Assembly: GCA_017860455.1 (NCBI GenBank)
Contig: JAGDMF010000012.1
Location: 1-53,249 of the forward strand
Origin: Bacteroidota bacterium
GTDB taxonomy: Bacteria > Bacteroidota > Bacteroidia > Bacteroidales > WCHB1-69
DNA: 53,249 nucleotides
Direction of reading: 5' to 3'
The notes beneath the pieces were generated by a model that saw nothing but the letters and a program-made list of their open reading frames with translations, did not search any database and had not been told where the DNA came from. This document shows, in pieces, positions 32,052-42,017 of this stretch (positions are counted from its first letter, which is position 1; each line of letters starts with the position of its first letter). Made by a program: the position numbers and the translations under genes.

Positions 32052-32097
32052 TTTTTTCTTTTTTAATTGATAATTATTTGTAAACAAATTGAGTTTG

Positions 32098-32105
32098 CAA
32101 AAATA
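32098..32105 (-). promoter_or_regulatory. -7 element (TATTTTTG on minus) for the DUF3795 gene
   Basis: CAAAAATA on the plus strand, 46 bp before the chosen start at 32051. Confidence 0.5.
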
Positions 32106-32201
32106 AATCGATTAAAAAAAATAAAAATATGGCTATAATGACTATTTCAGTTGCCAATAAGGCCATTTTTTGTATTTTTACACCCTAAATTGTAATAAAT
32201 A

Positions 32202-33185
32202 ATGAAAATTGCTTTTTTAGCTTATCCCAAATGTTCATTGTGGAGTTTGATAGGTTCTTATGAAATTTTTCAAAAAACAGAACGAATGGTACAACTGTAT
32301 CCGAGTCGTTTTAAATTAAAACAAAATTTTACTCTCATGACAGTTTCAACTACATCTGAAAGAAAGATCATCGGGAGTTATGGAAACGGATTTGAAACGG
32401 ATTGTACCATATTTGAAATGGAACGACCTGACCTTCTTATTATTCCGGGATTTGATAGGGATTTTAATATGATATTATCTGATCAGGCAATGATAAATAC
32501 AATCAAAGACTTATACCAAAATGGAACTGATATTGCTACAGTTTGTACGGGTGCCTTCATTCTGGCTGAAACTGGAATATTGGATCATCAAACTGCAACA
32601 ACACATTGGTTGTATAAAAAAGAGTTTACTTATCGTTTTAAAACCATTCAATTAGAGATTGATAAACTATTGATTGATCATCAACGTATATGTATGAGTG
32701 GTGGTGCTTCCTCTTTTCAAAATATGATGATTTATCTAATAGAAAAATATCTCAGTAAAGAGTTGGCCATTTTTATGTCAAAAATGTTATTAATTGAAAA
32801 TGACAGATATAATCAAAATAATTTTGTCATTTTTAATGGACAAAAAAATCATGGAGATACATCCATTTTGAAAGCTCAAAATTTGATTGAAGAAAAAATG
32901 GATCAGTTTATTCCCATTGAAGAATTGGCTCAAAACTCCTACATGAGTAAGCGAAATTTTTTAAGAAGGTTTAAAATGGCAACAGGGGATACTCCTTTTG
33001 TTTATATGCAAAAAACAAAAATTGAAGCCGCAAAAAATTTATTGGAAGAGATTCATTATCCTATTTTAGAAATTGCGTTTCGAACCGGCTATACAGATTA
33101 TCCTTCATTCAGAAAATCGTTCAAAACACTTACAGGATTAACTCCTTCAGAATACCGTAAAAAATATTGTATCATCCAGCACTGA
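32202..33185 (+). CDS. GlxA-family AraC-type regulator with DJ-1/PfpI domain
   Basis: A 327-residue regulator. Residues 1-185 form a DJ-1/PfpI-like class I glutamine amidotransferase fold with the nucleophile-elbow region TVCTGAFILAETGIL, then TTHWLYKKEF. The C-terminal 100 residues carry two helix-turn-helix motifs (ELAQNSYMSKRNFLRRFKMATG; ILEIAFRTGYTDYPSFRKSFKTLTGLTPSEYR). GlxA/FtrA-type regulators often control nitrogen or stress genes. No target is evident here. It is divergent from the DUF3795 gene. Confidence 0.92.
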   Translation: MKIAFLAYPKCSLWSLIGSYEIFQKTERMVQLYPSRFKLKQNFTLMTVSTTSERKIIGSYGNGFETDCTIFEMERPDLLIIPGFDRDFNMILSDQAMINTIKDLYQNGTDIATVCTGAFILAETGILDHQTATTHWLYKKEFTYRFKTIQLEIDKLLIDHQRICMSGGASSFQNMMIYLIEKYLSKELAIFMSKMLLIENDRYNQNNFVIFNGQKNHGDTSILKAQNLIEEKMDQFIPIEELAQNSYMSKRNFLRRFKMATGDTPFVYMQKTKIEAAKNLLEEIHYPILEIAFRTGYTDYPSFRKSFKTLTGLTPSEYRKKYCIIQH

Positions 33186-33216
33186 TCTAAAATACAAGAT
33201 CTAGTTTTTAGCTATC

Positions 33217-33272
33217 AGGTTTTAGGTTTTAGGTTTAAGGTTTTAGGTTTAAGGTTTTAGGTTTTAGGTTTT
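33217..33272. repeat. 7-bp tandem array (TTTN-AGG)
   Basis: About eight heptamers ttttagg and tttaagg, directly joined to the GTC array that follows. Confidence 0.85.
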
Positions 33273-33273
33273 C

Positions 33274-33378
33274 TCCTGTCCCCAGTCTCCTGTCTCTAGT
33301 CTTTGGTCTTTCGTCTTTTGTCCTTCGTCTTTCGTCTTTTGTCCTTCGTCTTTCGTCTTTTGTCTTTCGTCTTTAGTC
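33274..33378. repeat. 7-bp tandem array (N4-GTC)
   Basis: Fifteen exact-length heptamers all ending in GTC, with tetramers tcct, ccca, tcta, tttg, tttc, tttt, cttc and ttta. The last unit contains the lepA stop codon (33373-33375 on the minus strand). Confidence 0.92.
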
Positions 33379-35160
33379 CAACTTCAGAACGGCCAAGAAA
33401 GCGGATTGTGGCACCTCTACGTTACCGATCTGACGCATTTTCTTTTTCCCTTTCTTTTGTTTTTCCAACAATTTACGTTTACGGGTAATGTCACCCCCAT
33501 AACATTTAGCAGTTACGTCTTTTCTTAGAGCTTTAATGGTTTCACGGGCAATAATTTTTGAACCGATAGCGGCTTGAATAGCAATATCGAACTGTTGTCT
33601 AGGTATCAACTCCCTCAATTTTTCGCAGATCTTTCTTCCAAAAGGATATGCATTATCGACATGAGTTAAAGAAGACAATGCATCTACGGAATCGCCGTTT
33701 AGCAATATATCTAATTTAACTAATTTGGCAGGTTTGTAGTCTGTAATATGGTAGTCAAATGAAGCATAACCTTTAGAAATACTCTTTAGTTTATCATAAA
33801 AATCAAATACAATCTCTCCCAAAGGCAAGTCGAAAGTCATTTCAATCCGATTGGAAGCAATATAAACCTGATTCAATAAAGTACCTCTTTTATCCAGACA
33901 CAATTTCATGATGGGCCCAATATAATCAGCCTTGCTGATTATCTGAGCTCTGATGAATGGTTCCTCCACATGATCCACTTCGCTGGGATTAGGCATACCG
34001 GATGGATTGTGTACTTCAATTAGTTCTTTTTTGGTTGTAATTACATTATAGGATACGTTAGGGACAGTAGCGATTACATCCATATCGAACTCACGGTCAA
34101 GACGCTCTTGTACAATTTCCATGTGCAATAATCCTAAGAAACCGCAACGGAAACCAAAGCCCAAAGCAGCAGAAGATTCAGGTACAAATGTCAAAGAAGC
34201 ATCATTTAACTGCAGTTTTTCTAATGAGGCACGTAATTCCTCATAATCGTCTGCATCAGTTGGATAGATCCCTGCAAAAAGCATGGGTTTCACTTCTTCA
34301 AATCCGGCAATCATTTTTTCACAAGGATTCTCAACATGAGTAACCGTATCCCCCACTTTCACTTCTACGGAAGTTTTAATTCCGGAAATGATGTAACCTA
34401 CCATACCTGCAGACATCGTTTGCGTAGGTTCTTGTTTCATTTTTAAATAGCCAATTTCATCAGCATTGTATTCCTTGTCAGTGGAGAAAAATTTAACCAG
34501 ATCCCCTTTATTTATGGTTCCATTAAATATTCTGAAATAGGATATAATCCCACGGTATGAATTGAAAACTGAATCAAAAATCAATGCTTGTAATGGAGCG
34601 TTTGGATCCCCTTTTGGAGCAGGAATTTTATTTACAACAGCTTCTAAAACTGCTTCCACTCCATACCCTGTTTTTCCACTTGCTTCAATAATATCTTCCT
34701 CTTTACAGCCTAACAGATCAATAATTTGATCTTTAACCTCTTCCGGCATGGCAGATGGCATGTCCATTTTGTTCAGAACCGGAATAATTTCCAAATCGTG
34801 ATCAATAGCCAAATATAAGTTTGAAATCGTTTGAGCCTGAACACCTTGAGTGGCGTCTACCAGAAGCAATGCTCCTTCACACGCAGCAATGGAACGGGAA
34901 ACTTCATAAGAAAAATCAACATGTCCCGGAGTGTCTATCAAATTCAAAATAAATTCTTCTCCATTATGGATATAACTCATTCTGATTGCGTGACTTTTAA
35001 TGGTGATTCCTCTCTCTCTTTCCAAATCCATATCATCGAGTACCTGATCCTGAAAATCTCTATCCCCTACACTTCCTGTATATTGTAACAATCGATCCGC
35101 CAGCGTACTTTTTCCATGATCGATGTGTGCAATAATGCAAAAATTTCTTATATTTTTCAT
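33373..35160 (-). CDS. lepA: Elongation factor 4 (LepA), GTPase
   Basis: A 595-residue translational GTPase of normal length. G1 AHIDHGKST (11-19), the G2 region [10 protein letters not shown]3 DTPGHVDF, G4 NKMD and the LepA-specific C-terminal domain ([24 protein letters not shown], then [15 protein letters not shown]) are present. LepA binds ribosomes and back-translocates or rescues stalled complexes. It lies 31 bp downstream of a thioredoxin-like gene on the same strand and is probably cotranscribed with it. Its stop codon lies inside a 7-bp tandem array. Confidence 0.97.
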   Translation of the reverse strand: MKNIRNFCIIAHIDHGKSTLADRLLQYTGSVGDRDFQDQVLDDMDLERERGITIKSHAIRMSYIHNGEEFILNLIDTPGHVDFSYEVSRSIAACEGALLLVDATQGVQAQTISNLYLAIDHDLEIIPVLNKMDMPSAMPEEVKDQIIDLLGCKEEDIIEASGKTGYGVEAVLEAVVNKIPAPKGDPNAPLQALIFDSVFNSYRGIISYFRIFNGTINKGDLVKFFSTDKEYNADEIGYLKMKQEPTQTMSAGMVGYIISGIKTSVEVKVGDTVTHVENPCEKMIAGFEEVKPMLFAGIYPTDADDYEELRASLEKLQLNDASLTFVPESSAALGFGFRCGFLGLLHMEIVQERLDREFDMDVIATVPNVSYNVITTKKELIEVHNPSGMPNPSEVDHVEEPFIRAQIISKADYIGPIMKLCLDKRGTLLNQVYIASNRIEMTFDLPLGEIVFDFYDKLKSISKGYASFDYHITDYKPAKLVKLDILLNGDSVDALSSLTHVDNAYPFGRKICEKLRELIPRQQFDIAIQAAIGSKIIARETIKALRKDVTAKCYGGDITRKRKLLEKQKKGKKKMRQIGNVEVPQSAFLAVLKLD

Positions 35161-35191
35161 TTAATTTTTTTAATTTCTTTATTATGAACTT

Positions 35192-36886
35192 CTATTTTCC
35201 CAACAACTCTTCCAGTGCACTTCCTAAAGCTTCCCCTCTCAAATTTTTTGCAATAATTCGACCATCTTTTCCAATTAAGAAAGTAGCAGGAATGGAAGTT
35301 ACGCCATAAATGGCGGCTGCTTCTGATGACCAGTATTTTAAATCACTTACATGATTAGGCCATACTAATCCGTCATCCTGAATCGCTTTTATCCATGAAT
35401 TTTTATCTTTATCCAGAGATACACTGAATACTTCAAAACCTTTTTCATGATATTTGTGGTAATCTTTAACAACATTTGGATTCTCCATTCTACATGGACG
35501 ACACCATGATGCCCAAAAATCCAATAAGACAACTTTTCCTCTTAAATCAGAAAGTTTTAAAATTTTACCTTCCGGATTTGAAAATGCTAAATCTGGAGCC
35601 ATTGCACCAATTGCAGTTGGATTTGCCGGTTTTGTTTCAATAGTATAACGTTCCGCAACTAAGGGATTATCAGGATATTTTGATTGTAATGCTTTGATCA
35701 CTTCGCTATGAAGTTCCAAGTTCTGCTCTCTGGGAAACATATCAATAAACATTAAAACAGCTAATTGAGTTTTGTTATCTAAGATCAATTTTTTAAAACC
35801 TTGTTCCCTTTTTGGATTTTCTGTATTATAGAAATTCTGATATTTTTGGACAACTGCTCTCACTTGCTTTTGGGCTTCCTCTTTCAGAATATTGGCAGCG
35901 TTGTTTGTTTGTTCCGTTTGACTCATATACGTTTGACCATCTGCACTATTCACCGGATTTTTTTCAATAACTTTCAAAATCTCTTCTACCAGATTTTTCT
36001 TAATTTTGGAATCACTTAACAATTCATTAAACAATAAAGAATCCCTTTTTAAAATCACTTTTGTTAATTCAGATACAAAAACATAAGATCCATTATAAAC
36101 CAGTTGATGACGACTATCAATTTGATCTAAATATTGTTCATCCAAAATCTTATAAAAATCTCCTGTATTGGTAATTCTGTTTGCTTTAAAATCAAAATAG
36201 GATGATGCATTATTGAGATAATTTTTCAAAGGAGCAAAACTGGATTCTAAATTTTTCATTAGTGGAACAGCTTGACTTAAAAAAAGATCCCAATTTTTTG
36301 ATTTAATTTTTCCTTTTTCAGAATAGAGTTGAATCACTTGTAATAGAGTATCATACGTATTATAAAATTTGGAAACATACGTATCAACTTCTTGATTGGT
36401 TTGGTGGAATTGATGAAAATCCTGAAAAAATGTGTTATAATACACTTGAAGAGGATCAGATTGTAAACCGGAATTTAAACTATCCAGAAACCTTTTATTA
36501 GATGCCATATAATCAGCAGCATTTTTAACAAATGTCATATTTTCAGATCCGGAAACAGAAACGATTGATTGAAGATTATTGGCATCAAAAGTTACATCAA
36601 TCACTTCACCCGGTAATAAAGCAAATAAGAAAAAATCTTTTTCAGATAATGTTAAACGATACAAATCCGGTTTGGTAATGGTTGTATTCAATATAAAATT
36701 TCCATTTGGATCAATAGTCGCTTTACCGTAGCTGATACTATCATTTTTGTATGCTAGTTTTAGATCAACCTGAGTAAATTTGTTATTTAAAATTTTTCCT
36801 TTGATGATTGGCGCTTTTTGAGCAAAAAGTGACAAACTGCAAAGGGTTAACAAAAGGGTGATGATGTTCATTTTCACTGTTTTCAT
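35192..36886 (-). CDS. TlpA-like thioredoxin lipid-envelope protein with DUF4369
   Basis: A 564-residue secreted protein with signal peptide (cut near LFAQ). An N-terminal DUF4369-like beta domain (IIKGKILNNKFTQVDLKLAY to LLPGEVIDVTFD, about 25-120) is followed by a helical middle. A C-terminal TlpA/ResA thioredoxin domain (about 425-560) has the active site WASWCRPCRMENP and the cis-Pro region TSIPATFLIG. It likely reduces disulfides in the periplasm. Such DUF4369-TlpA proteins are common in Bacteroidota. Met6 is an alternative start. Confidence 0.9.
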   Translation of the reverse strand: MKTVKMNIITLLLTLCSLSLFAQKAPIIKGKILNNKFTQVDLKLAYKNDSISYGKATIDPNGNFILNTTITKPDLYRLTLSEKDFFLFALLPGEVIDVTFDANNLQSIVSVSGSENMTFVKNAADYMASNKRFLDSLNSGLQSDPLQVYYNTFFQDFHQFHQTNQEVDTYVSKFYNTYDTLLQVIQLYSEKGKIKSKNWDLFLSQAVPLMKNLESSFAPLKNYLNNASSYFDFKANRITNTGDFYKILDEQYLDQIDSRHQLVYNGSYVFVSELTKVILKRDSLLFNELLSDSKIKKNLVEEILKVIEKNPVNSADGQTYMSQTEQTNNAANILKEEAQKQVRAVVQKYQNFYNTENPKREQGFKKLILDNKTQLAVLMFIDMFPREQNLELHSEVIKALQSKYPDNPLVAERYTIETKPANPTAIGAMAPDLAFSNPEGKILKLSDLRGKVVLLDFWASWCRPCRMENPNVVKDYHKYHEKGFEVFSVSLDKDKNSWIKAIQDDGLVWPNHVSDLKYWSSEAAAIYGVTSIPATFLIGKDGRIIAKNLRGEALGSALEELLGK

Positions 36887-36916
36887 ATCGAAATTTTGTT
36901 AATTCATTAAAGGGTG

Positions 36917-36924
36917 CAAATTTA
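36917..36924 (-). promoter_or_regulatory. -7 element (TAAATTTG on minus)
   Basis: CAAATTTA on the plus strand, 30 bp before the start at 36886. It likely drives the thioredoxin-like gene and lepA. Confidence 0.5.
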
Positions 36925-37078
36925 CGATTTTTTTTTGTGTTGTTGATAAATTTAACAAGATCAAAATTATACTTGTATCATGTTAATAATCAATTTTTTA
37001 CACACTTTTTGTAAAATTAAAAAATGTTAATAACTCGAAGTGGTATAAAATTGACTCTCCCATTAACCAAATTTTGAT

Positions 37079-37086
37079 TATTTTTG
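37079..37086 (+). promoter_or_regulatory. -7 element (TATTTTTG) for dnaB
   Basis: Matches TAnnTTTG, 37 bp before the start at 37124. Confidence 0.5.
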
Positions 37087-37123
37087 AATCTCGAATTTTG
37101 AGACAATCCATTTAAGATAAATT

Positions 37124-38671
37124 ATGGCAAACGAAAACGTTACAAGTAAGAAAACGGAAAACAAATTAACATACAACACTGTTGAATCTGCAATGGGAGC
37201 AACCGGAAAGTTAACCCCACAAGCAGTAGATTTTGAAATGGCTATCTTAGGTGCCATTATGATCAATTCGGATGCCGTTGGTGAGGTTATTGACTTTTTA
37301 ACCCCAAATATGTTTTATAAAGAATCACATCAACATATTTATACTGTGATTCGGGAACTATTTAAAAATTCTGAACCGATAGATTTATTGACAGTTACGA
37401 ATATGCTTCGTAAAAATAAATGGTTGGAGTTTGTGGGTGGACCCGCCTATATTGCCGGATTGACTCAAAGAGTTGCAACATCAGCTAATATTGAGTATCA
37501 TGCTCGTATTGTGATGGAAAAATATGTATTACGTTCACTAATCATTACTTGTAGTTCAATCATAAAAGATTCTTATGATGATAGTAAGGATGTTTTACAA
37601 CTTTTAGATGAAGCAGAAACAGAGCTTTTTGGAATTGTTGAAAACAATTTTAAAAGGGAAAGTAAAGAATTAACCGAAGTTGTAAGAAGAGCATTGGATG
37701 AATTGATCCAGATCAGAAACAGTGAAGAAACATATCATGGAGTTCCTACAGGAATCAGAGCCATTGATGAAAAAATCGGAGGGTGGCAAAAATCTGACCT
37801 GATTATTCTTGCAGCCCGTCCCGGTATGGGGAAAACTTCATTCGTATTGTCCATTGCCCGTAACGCTGCAATAGATTATAAAAAACCGGTTGCTTTTTTC
37901 TCATTAGAGATGTCGGCAACTCAGATTGTTCACCGTTTATTTTCTATTGAAACCGGTATCGATTCCGAAAAAATATCTAAGGGGAAATTAGACGAAGTGG
38001 AGTGGGTTCAGTTAACCAATAAAATCGGAAATTTGAGCAGTGCCAATTTGATCATAGATGATACTCCTGCTTTAAGTGTGTTCGATTTAAGGGCCAAATG
38101 TCGCCGTTTAAAGCATCAACACGATATTCAGTTGGTGATTGTCGATTACCTTCAATTAATGCAAGGTGGAACAGATAAAGATAAAGGAAAAGGAACCCGT
38201 GAGCAGGAGATCAGCTACATTTCAAGATCTTTGAAAGCATTGGCGAAAGAGTTGAATATTCCCGTTATTGCACTTTCCCAGTTATCTCGTGCTGTTGAAA
38301 CCCGTGCAAACAGTACCAAAAGACCCCTTTTGTCTGACTTACGTGAATCGGGATCTATCGAACAAGATGCAGACATGGTACTTTTTATTTATCGTCCTGA
38401 ATACTATAAACTGGAAACTTTTGAGGATGATTCCTTAGCTGCTGGTAAAGCAGATATCATGTTTGAAAAAAACAGACATGGGGCAACCGGAAATGTAAGA
38501 GTTCGTTTTGAAAGCAGATACACCAAATTCTCAGATGTGGATAGTCGTGAAGGGTTAGATCATCCTGGTAGTTTGCCTGTAAATAGTGGATTTGACACTT
38601 ATGAATCCAAAATGAATGATGAATTTCAAGATAATGGAGGTGCCAATCCTGGAGATGATATGCCTTATTAG
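37124..38671 (+). CDS. dnaB: Replicative DNA helicase DnaB
   Basis: A 515-residue hexameric helicase. The N-terminal domain starts near PQAVDFEMAILGAIM. The RecA-like domain has Walker A ARPGMGKTS, the FFSLEMSA motif, Walker B-like LVIVDYLQLM, and ALSQLSRAVETR followed by SDLRESGSIEQDADMV. It unwinds DNA at the replication fork. There is no intein. It faces a methyltransferase gene with only 16 bp between the convergent ends. Confidence 0.96.
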   Translation: MANENVTSKKTENKLTYNTVESAMGATGKLTPQAVDFEMAILGAIMINSDAVGEVIDFLTPNMFYKESHQHIYTVIRELFKNSEPIDLLTVTNMLRKNKWLEFVGGPAYIAGLTQRVATSANIEYHARIVMEKYVLRSLIITCSSIIKDSYDDSKDVLQLLDEAETELFGIVENNFKRESKELTEVVRRALDELIQIRNSEETYHGVPTGIRAIDEKIGGWQKSDLIILAARPGMGKTSFVLSIARNAAIDYKKPVAFFSLEMSATQIVHRLFSIETGIDSEKISKGKLDEVEWVQLTNKIGNLSSANLIIDDTPALSVFDLRAKCRRLKHQHDIQLVIVDYLQLMQGGTDKDKGKGTREQEISYISRSLKALAKELNIPVIALSQLSRAVETRANSTKRPLLSDLRESGSIEQDADMVLFIYRPEYYKLETFEDDSLAAGKADIMFEKNRHGATGNVRVRFESRYTKFSDVDSREGLDHPGSLPVNSGFDTYESKMNDEFQDNGGANPGDDMPY

Positions 38672-38687
38672 AATAAGTATATAAAAA

Positions 38688-39260
38688 TCAATTTTTTACT
38701 GCCAAAATCACAAAATTATCTGGATAATCACTGGAATTAAAAACTACAATAAATCCTGATGCCAGTAATTGCGACATAACTGTGATCGGATCGTATCTCA
38801 AATCGTATGAAGGCCCTTTATCTGACTGTTCTTTTCTCCAGTCTGAAATAGCCAAATAGCCTCCTTTTTTAAGAATTCTGTAACATTCCTGAATATTGAG
38901 CTCAGGAGTATCCAATTCATGATGTAAGTTAACCATAAAAGTAAAATCTACAGAACCCGTTTCCAAAGGAAGGCGATGATCCTCCATTTTTAGGGTATGA
39001 ATATTAGGAAATGATGATACAATATTTTCTTCCATCCATTGAATCATCAAATCAGAAATATCAGCAGCTATAATGGTGCAATTTGGAAATTTCTCAGCAA
39101 TAGGTTTGGAATAAAAGGCTGTTCCTGCACCAATATCAACAACTGTTGAAGTTTCCTGAACCCCAATCATATCTAAAATCTCCAAAACCGGAAAATTGTA
39201 TATCCGATCCGGATGGTTTAAACGATCCAATTTATCAGGATTAAATCTTTTTTCTTCCAT
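38688..39260 (-). CDS. Class I SAM-dependent methyltransferase
   Basis: A 190-residue protein. Motif I is VVDIGAGTAFYSKPIA, then an acidic residue in IIAADIS, then FTFMVNLHHELDTPE and the post-motif RILKKGGYLAISDWRK. This is the Ubie/Methyltransf_11 pattern. The substrate is unknown. The gap of 10 bp after hutI suggests cotranscription, but no histidine-degradation role is implied. Confidence 0.88.
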   Translation of the reverse strand: MEEKRFNPDKLDRLNHPDRIYNFPVLEILDMIGVQETSTVVDIGAGTAFYSKPIAEKFPNCTIIAADISDLMIQWMEENIVSSFPNIHTLKMEDHRLPLETGSVDFTFMVNLHHELDTPELNIQECYRILKKGGYLAISDWRKEQSDKGPSYDLRYDPITVMSQLLASGFIVVFNSSDYPDNFVILAVKN

Positions 39261-39270
39261 AAAAATTCAT

Positions 39271-40533
39271 TTATATTTTGTTTACACGTTTCCCTTTTAA
39301 AAACGGTTGTTCCACTTTATCACTTCCGTAAGAGTAAGGCATAAATTCAACTGTTGGTATCGGCTTGGTAATAAAGAAATTGGCATACTTCCCTTTTGCA
39401 ATCGATCCTGCAACATCACTTACTCCCATGGCATAAGCACTATTGAGAGTTGTGGCGTTGATCGCTTCTTCGGGTAACATTTTGTAGTTAACACACCCCA
39501 TCGATAAAATTAACTGCATATTTCCGGATGGGGAAGAACCAGGATTGAAATCTGAAGCTAAAGCAATTGGAAGTCCGGCATCCATCATTTTACGAACCGG
39601 TCCGTATATCATACCCAGAAAAAAGGCTGCTCCCGGTAAAAATGTGGGCATCGTTTCAGTATTTAACAGTGCCTCAATCTCATCGTCTCCCGTATATTCC
39701 AAGTGATCAACAGAAAGAGCATTGTATTTAACACCAACCTGAATGCCTCCTGAATAATCCAATTCGTTAGCGTGAATTTTAGGTCTCATTCCATATTTGA
39801 TTCCTTGCATTAATATTCGCTCTGTTTCATCTGGAGTAAAAAAACCTTTATCACAAAAAACGTCAATATAATCTGCCAAATCTTCAGCGGCAACCATAGG
39901 AATCATCTCATTGATAATCAAATCAACATACTCTGTTTGCTTTCCTTTGTATTCTAATGGCACGGCATGAGCTCCCAAAAAATTGGATTTAATAATGATG
40001 GGAGAATGCTCTTTAAGACGTTGAATCACTCTCAACATTTTCAATTCATTTTCAGTATTTAAACCGTAGCCACTCTTAATTTCAACAGCTCCGGTTCCTA
40101 ATGATGCCATCTCTTCGAGTCTATTCATCGCAGCCTGAAACAGCTCATCTTCGGTTGCTTCCGCTAACCTTTTAGCAGAATTATTAATTCCTCCTCCCCT
40201 TTTGGCAATCTCTTCGTAAGATAAACCTTTGATTTTATCAATATATTCCACTTCACGACTTCCTGCATAAACAATATGTGTATGGGAATCACAAAATGAT
40301 GGAAACACCATTTTCCCGGTAGCATCAATCTCTTCAATGGGTTCCTTGACTTGTTTGAGTACTTTTTCTGTCAACAGATCCATAGAACCGAAATCAACTA
40401 TATAGTCACCCTCCGTAAGTAAAAATGCATGATCAACCGTATGTAAGGTTTGCATCTCTTTGCCTGCTCTGAATGGAACCGGCTCTTTTTCAACTTGTAC
40501 TAATTTTTGAATATTTTTAATCAGAATTGCCAT
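39271..40533 (-). CDS. hutI: Imidazolonepropionase (HutI)
   Basis: A 420-residue amidohydrolase with the metal-binding CDSHTHIVYAG, the GAVEIKSGYGL segment typical of HutI, FLGAHAVP, KIHANELDYSGG, the LSVDHLEYTGDDE segment and ASDFNPGSSPSGNMQ. It converts 4-imidazolone-5-propionate to N-formimino-L-glutamate in histidine breakdown. No hutH, hutU or formiminotransferase gene lies next to it in this window. Length is normal. Confidence 0.95.
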   Translation of the reverse strand: MAILIKNIQKLVQVEKEPVPFRAGKEMQTLHTVDHAFLLTEGDYIVDFGSMDLLTEKVLKQVKEPIEEIDATGKMVFPSFCDSHTHIVYAGSREVEYIDKIKGLSYEEIAKRGGGINNSAKRLAEATEDELFQAAMNRLEEMASLGTGAVEIKSGYGLNTENELKMLRVIQRLKEHSPIIIKSNFLGAHAVPLEYKGKQTEYVDLIINEMIPMVAAEDLADYIDVFCDKGFFTPDETERILMQGIKYGMRPKIHANELDYSGGIQVGVKYNALSVDHLEYTGDDEIEALLNTETMPTFLPGAAFFLGMIYGPVRKMMDAGLPIALASDFNPGSSPSGNMQLILSMGCVNYKMLPEEAINATTLNSAYAMGVSDVAGSIAKGKYANFFITKPIPTVEFMPYSYGSDKVEQPFLKGKRVNKI

Positions 40534-40572
40534 AATTGAGTATTTGTAATATGTTTATTAGAAATCAATTGG

Positions 40573-40580
40573 CAAAGATA
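40573..40580 (-). promoter_or_regulatory. -7 element (TATCTTTG on minus) for hutI
   Basis: CAAAGATA on the plus strand, 39 bp before the hutI start. It lies 13 bp from the divergent -7 of the TPR gene. Confidence 0.6.
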
Positions 40581-40593
40581 CAGGTTTTTTTTG

Positions 40594-40601
40594 TATATTT
40601 G
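40594..40601 (+). promoter_or_regulatory. -7 element (TATATTTG) for the TPR gene
   Basis: Matches TAnnTTTG, 18 bp before the ATG at 40620. It excludes an upstream in-frame ATG at 40536 as the start. Confidence 0.65.
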
Positions 40602-40619
40602 CAGTTCAATTTTATAGTG

Positions 40620-42017
40620 ATGAAAGAGTTTGAAGAGAATGACAATCAATTAGTTAAGGAGTTTAAAACTGCCGTTGATGCGAATATAGAACGGTATTAT
40701 GATTCTCAGGAATATGAGATCATTATTGAGGAGTTGATCAGCGAATTTGATTTTGAATATTTGGATATCGCCCTACAAAAAGCGATTGAATTGTATCCTA
40801 TGCAATCCCCATTTAGATTGTATAAGGTCAAATCCCATATTTTAAAATTTGAACTGGATCTGGCTGAAGAGGAATTGAATCGTATAGAACACGATTTTGA
40901 ACCTACTCCTGAGTTTTATATGGAAAAAGTTTATTTGTCCAATATTTTAAATAAACATGAAGAGAATATCAATTGGTTGAAAAAAGCGCTTGATCTCGCT
41001 CCAAATGAACCTGATATCCATTTTCTTTTAGGATTTGAACTTCTGAAAAGAAAACAATTAGAGGAGTCTTTAGAACATGTTATTTTCGCTCTTCAGAATG
41101 ATATCAGTTTTGAAGAACAACTCTCCATCTATTCATTCTTATTTGAAGAGGAAAAATGGTATGATGAAGCCCTCCATTTTTATACTACCTTGACTGAAGA
41201 GTTTCCATTTGCCGGTGCAACCTGGTTTGGATTGGGACTATCCTACAGTTGGTTAGATCGTTTTGAAGACTCCATTGAAGCGTATAAATTAGCTTTAACC
41301 TGTGATAATGAGATCGGTACAGCCTATTTTAATATTGGAAATGCCTATTTTGAAATGAAACATTTTGAAAATGCTATTGAGTATTATGAACTGGCTCATG
41401 ATATTGATCATGCTGATTTTCACTCCCTTTCCAATATTGCTGATTGTTATATGATGTTGAAAGAGGAAGATAAAGCACTCGATTATTATCGTAAAACATT
41501 GGATATCAACCCCAATCATAATGAAGCAATTATTGGAATTGCTAATGTTTTGAAAAAAAGAGATCAGGATGATGAGGCAATCCTGTTTATTGAGAAAGCA
41601 TTTGCCAATACCCCTCAGGATATGGATCTGCTGTTTATGGCTTTGTCTTTTTATGCCGATGACAATCAAACAGAAGCTTTATTAAGACTTATTGATCTAA
41701 CTCTTAAACAGTTGGAAGATTACGATGAGTTTTTTAAATATTTTACTAACTTTTGTGTTGCCAATGAATTTCTGGAAACAGGTTTTTATATGATTCAGTT
41801 TTACGCTCATGAACTGGATGTAGCCAAAAGACCTGCTATGATGGATTACTACTATGCTGCATTTTCCTATTTAACGGACAGAGAAGAGTTTGGAAGACCT
41901 ATTTTAGAAGATGCGCTTACAATAGCTTATGATCAACATGACGAGTTCTTAGCCATTTCATCATTGCTAGAAGATAATGAAGAGATTCAACATTTAATTC
42001 AACAATATCACCCTTAA
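40620..42017 (+). CDS. Tetratricopeptide-repeat protein
   Basis: A 465-residue acidic cytosolic protein made of about ten TPR units, for example AWFGLGLSYSWLDRFEDSIEAYKLAL, AYFNIGNAYFEMKHFENAIEYYELA and SLSNIADCYMMLKEEDKALDYYRKTL. It has no signal peptide and no enzyme domain, so it is likely an adaptor. I start it at 40620, just downstream of the promoter. Its stop overlaps the start of the DedA gene (TAATG), indicating translational coupling. Confidence 0.9.
   Translation: MKEFEENDNQLVKEFKTAVDANIERYYDSQEYEIIIEELISEFDFEYLDIALQKAIELYPMQSPFRLYKVKSHILKFELDLAEEELNRIEHDFEPTPEFYMEKVYLSNILNKHEENINWLKKALDLAPNEPDIHFLLGFELLKRKQLEESLEHVIFALQNDISFEEQLSIYSFLFEEEKWYDEALHFYTTLTEEFPFAGATWFGLGLSYSWLDRFEDSIEAYKLALTCDNEIGTAYFNIGNAYFEMKHFENAIEYYELAHDIDHADFHSLSNIADCYMMLKEEDKALDYYRKTLDINPNHNEAIIGIANVLKKRDQDDEAILFIEKAFANTPQDMDLLFMALSFYADDNQTEALLRLIDLTLKQLEDYDEFFKYFTNFCVANEFLETGFYMIQFYAHELDVAKRPAMMDYYYAAFSYLTDREEFGRPILEDALTIAYDQHDEFLAISSLLEDNEEIQHLIQQYHP

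Noticed and set aside
40536-40619. Upstream start for the TPR gene at 40536
   Set aside because: It lies upstream of the TATATTTG promoter element, and the extra residues are unlike the TPR body.
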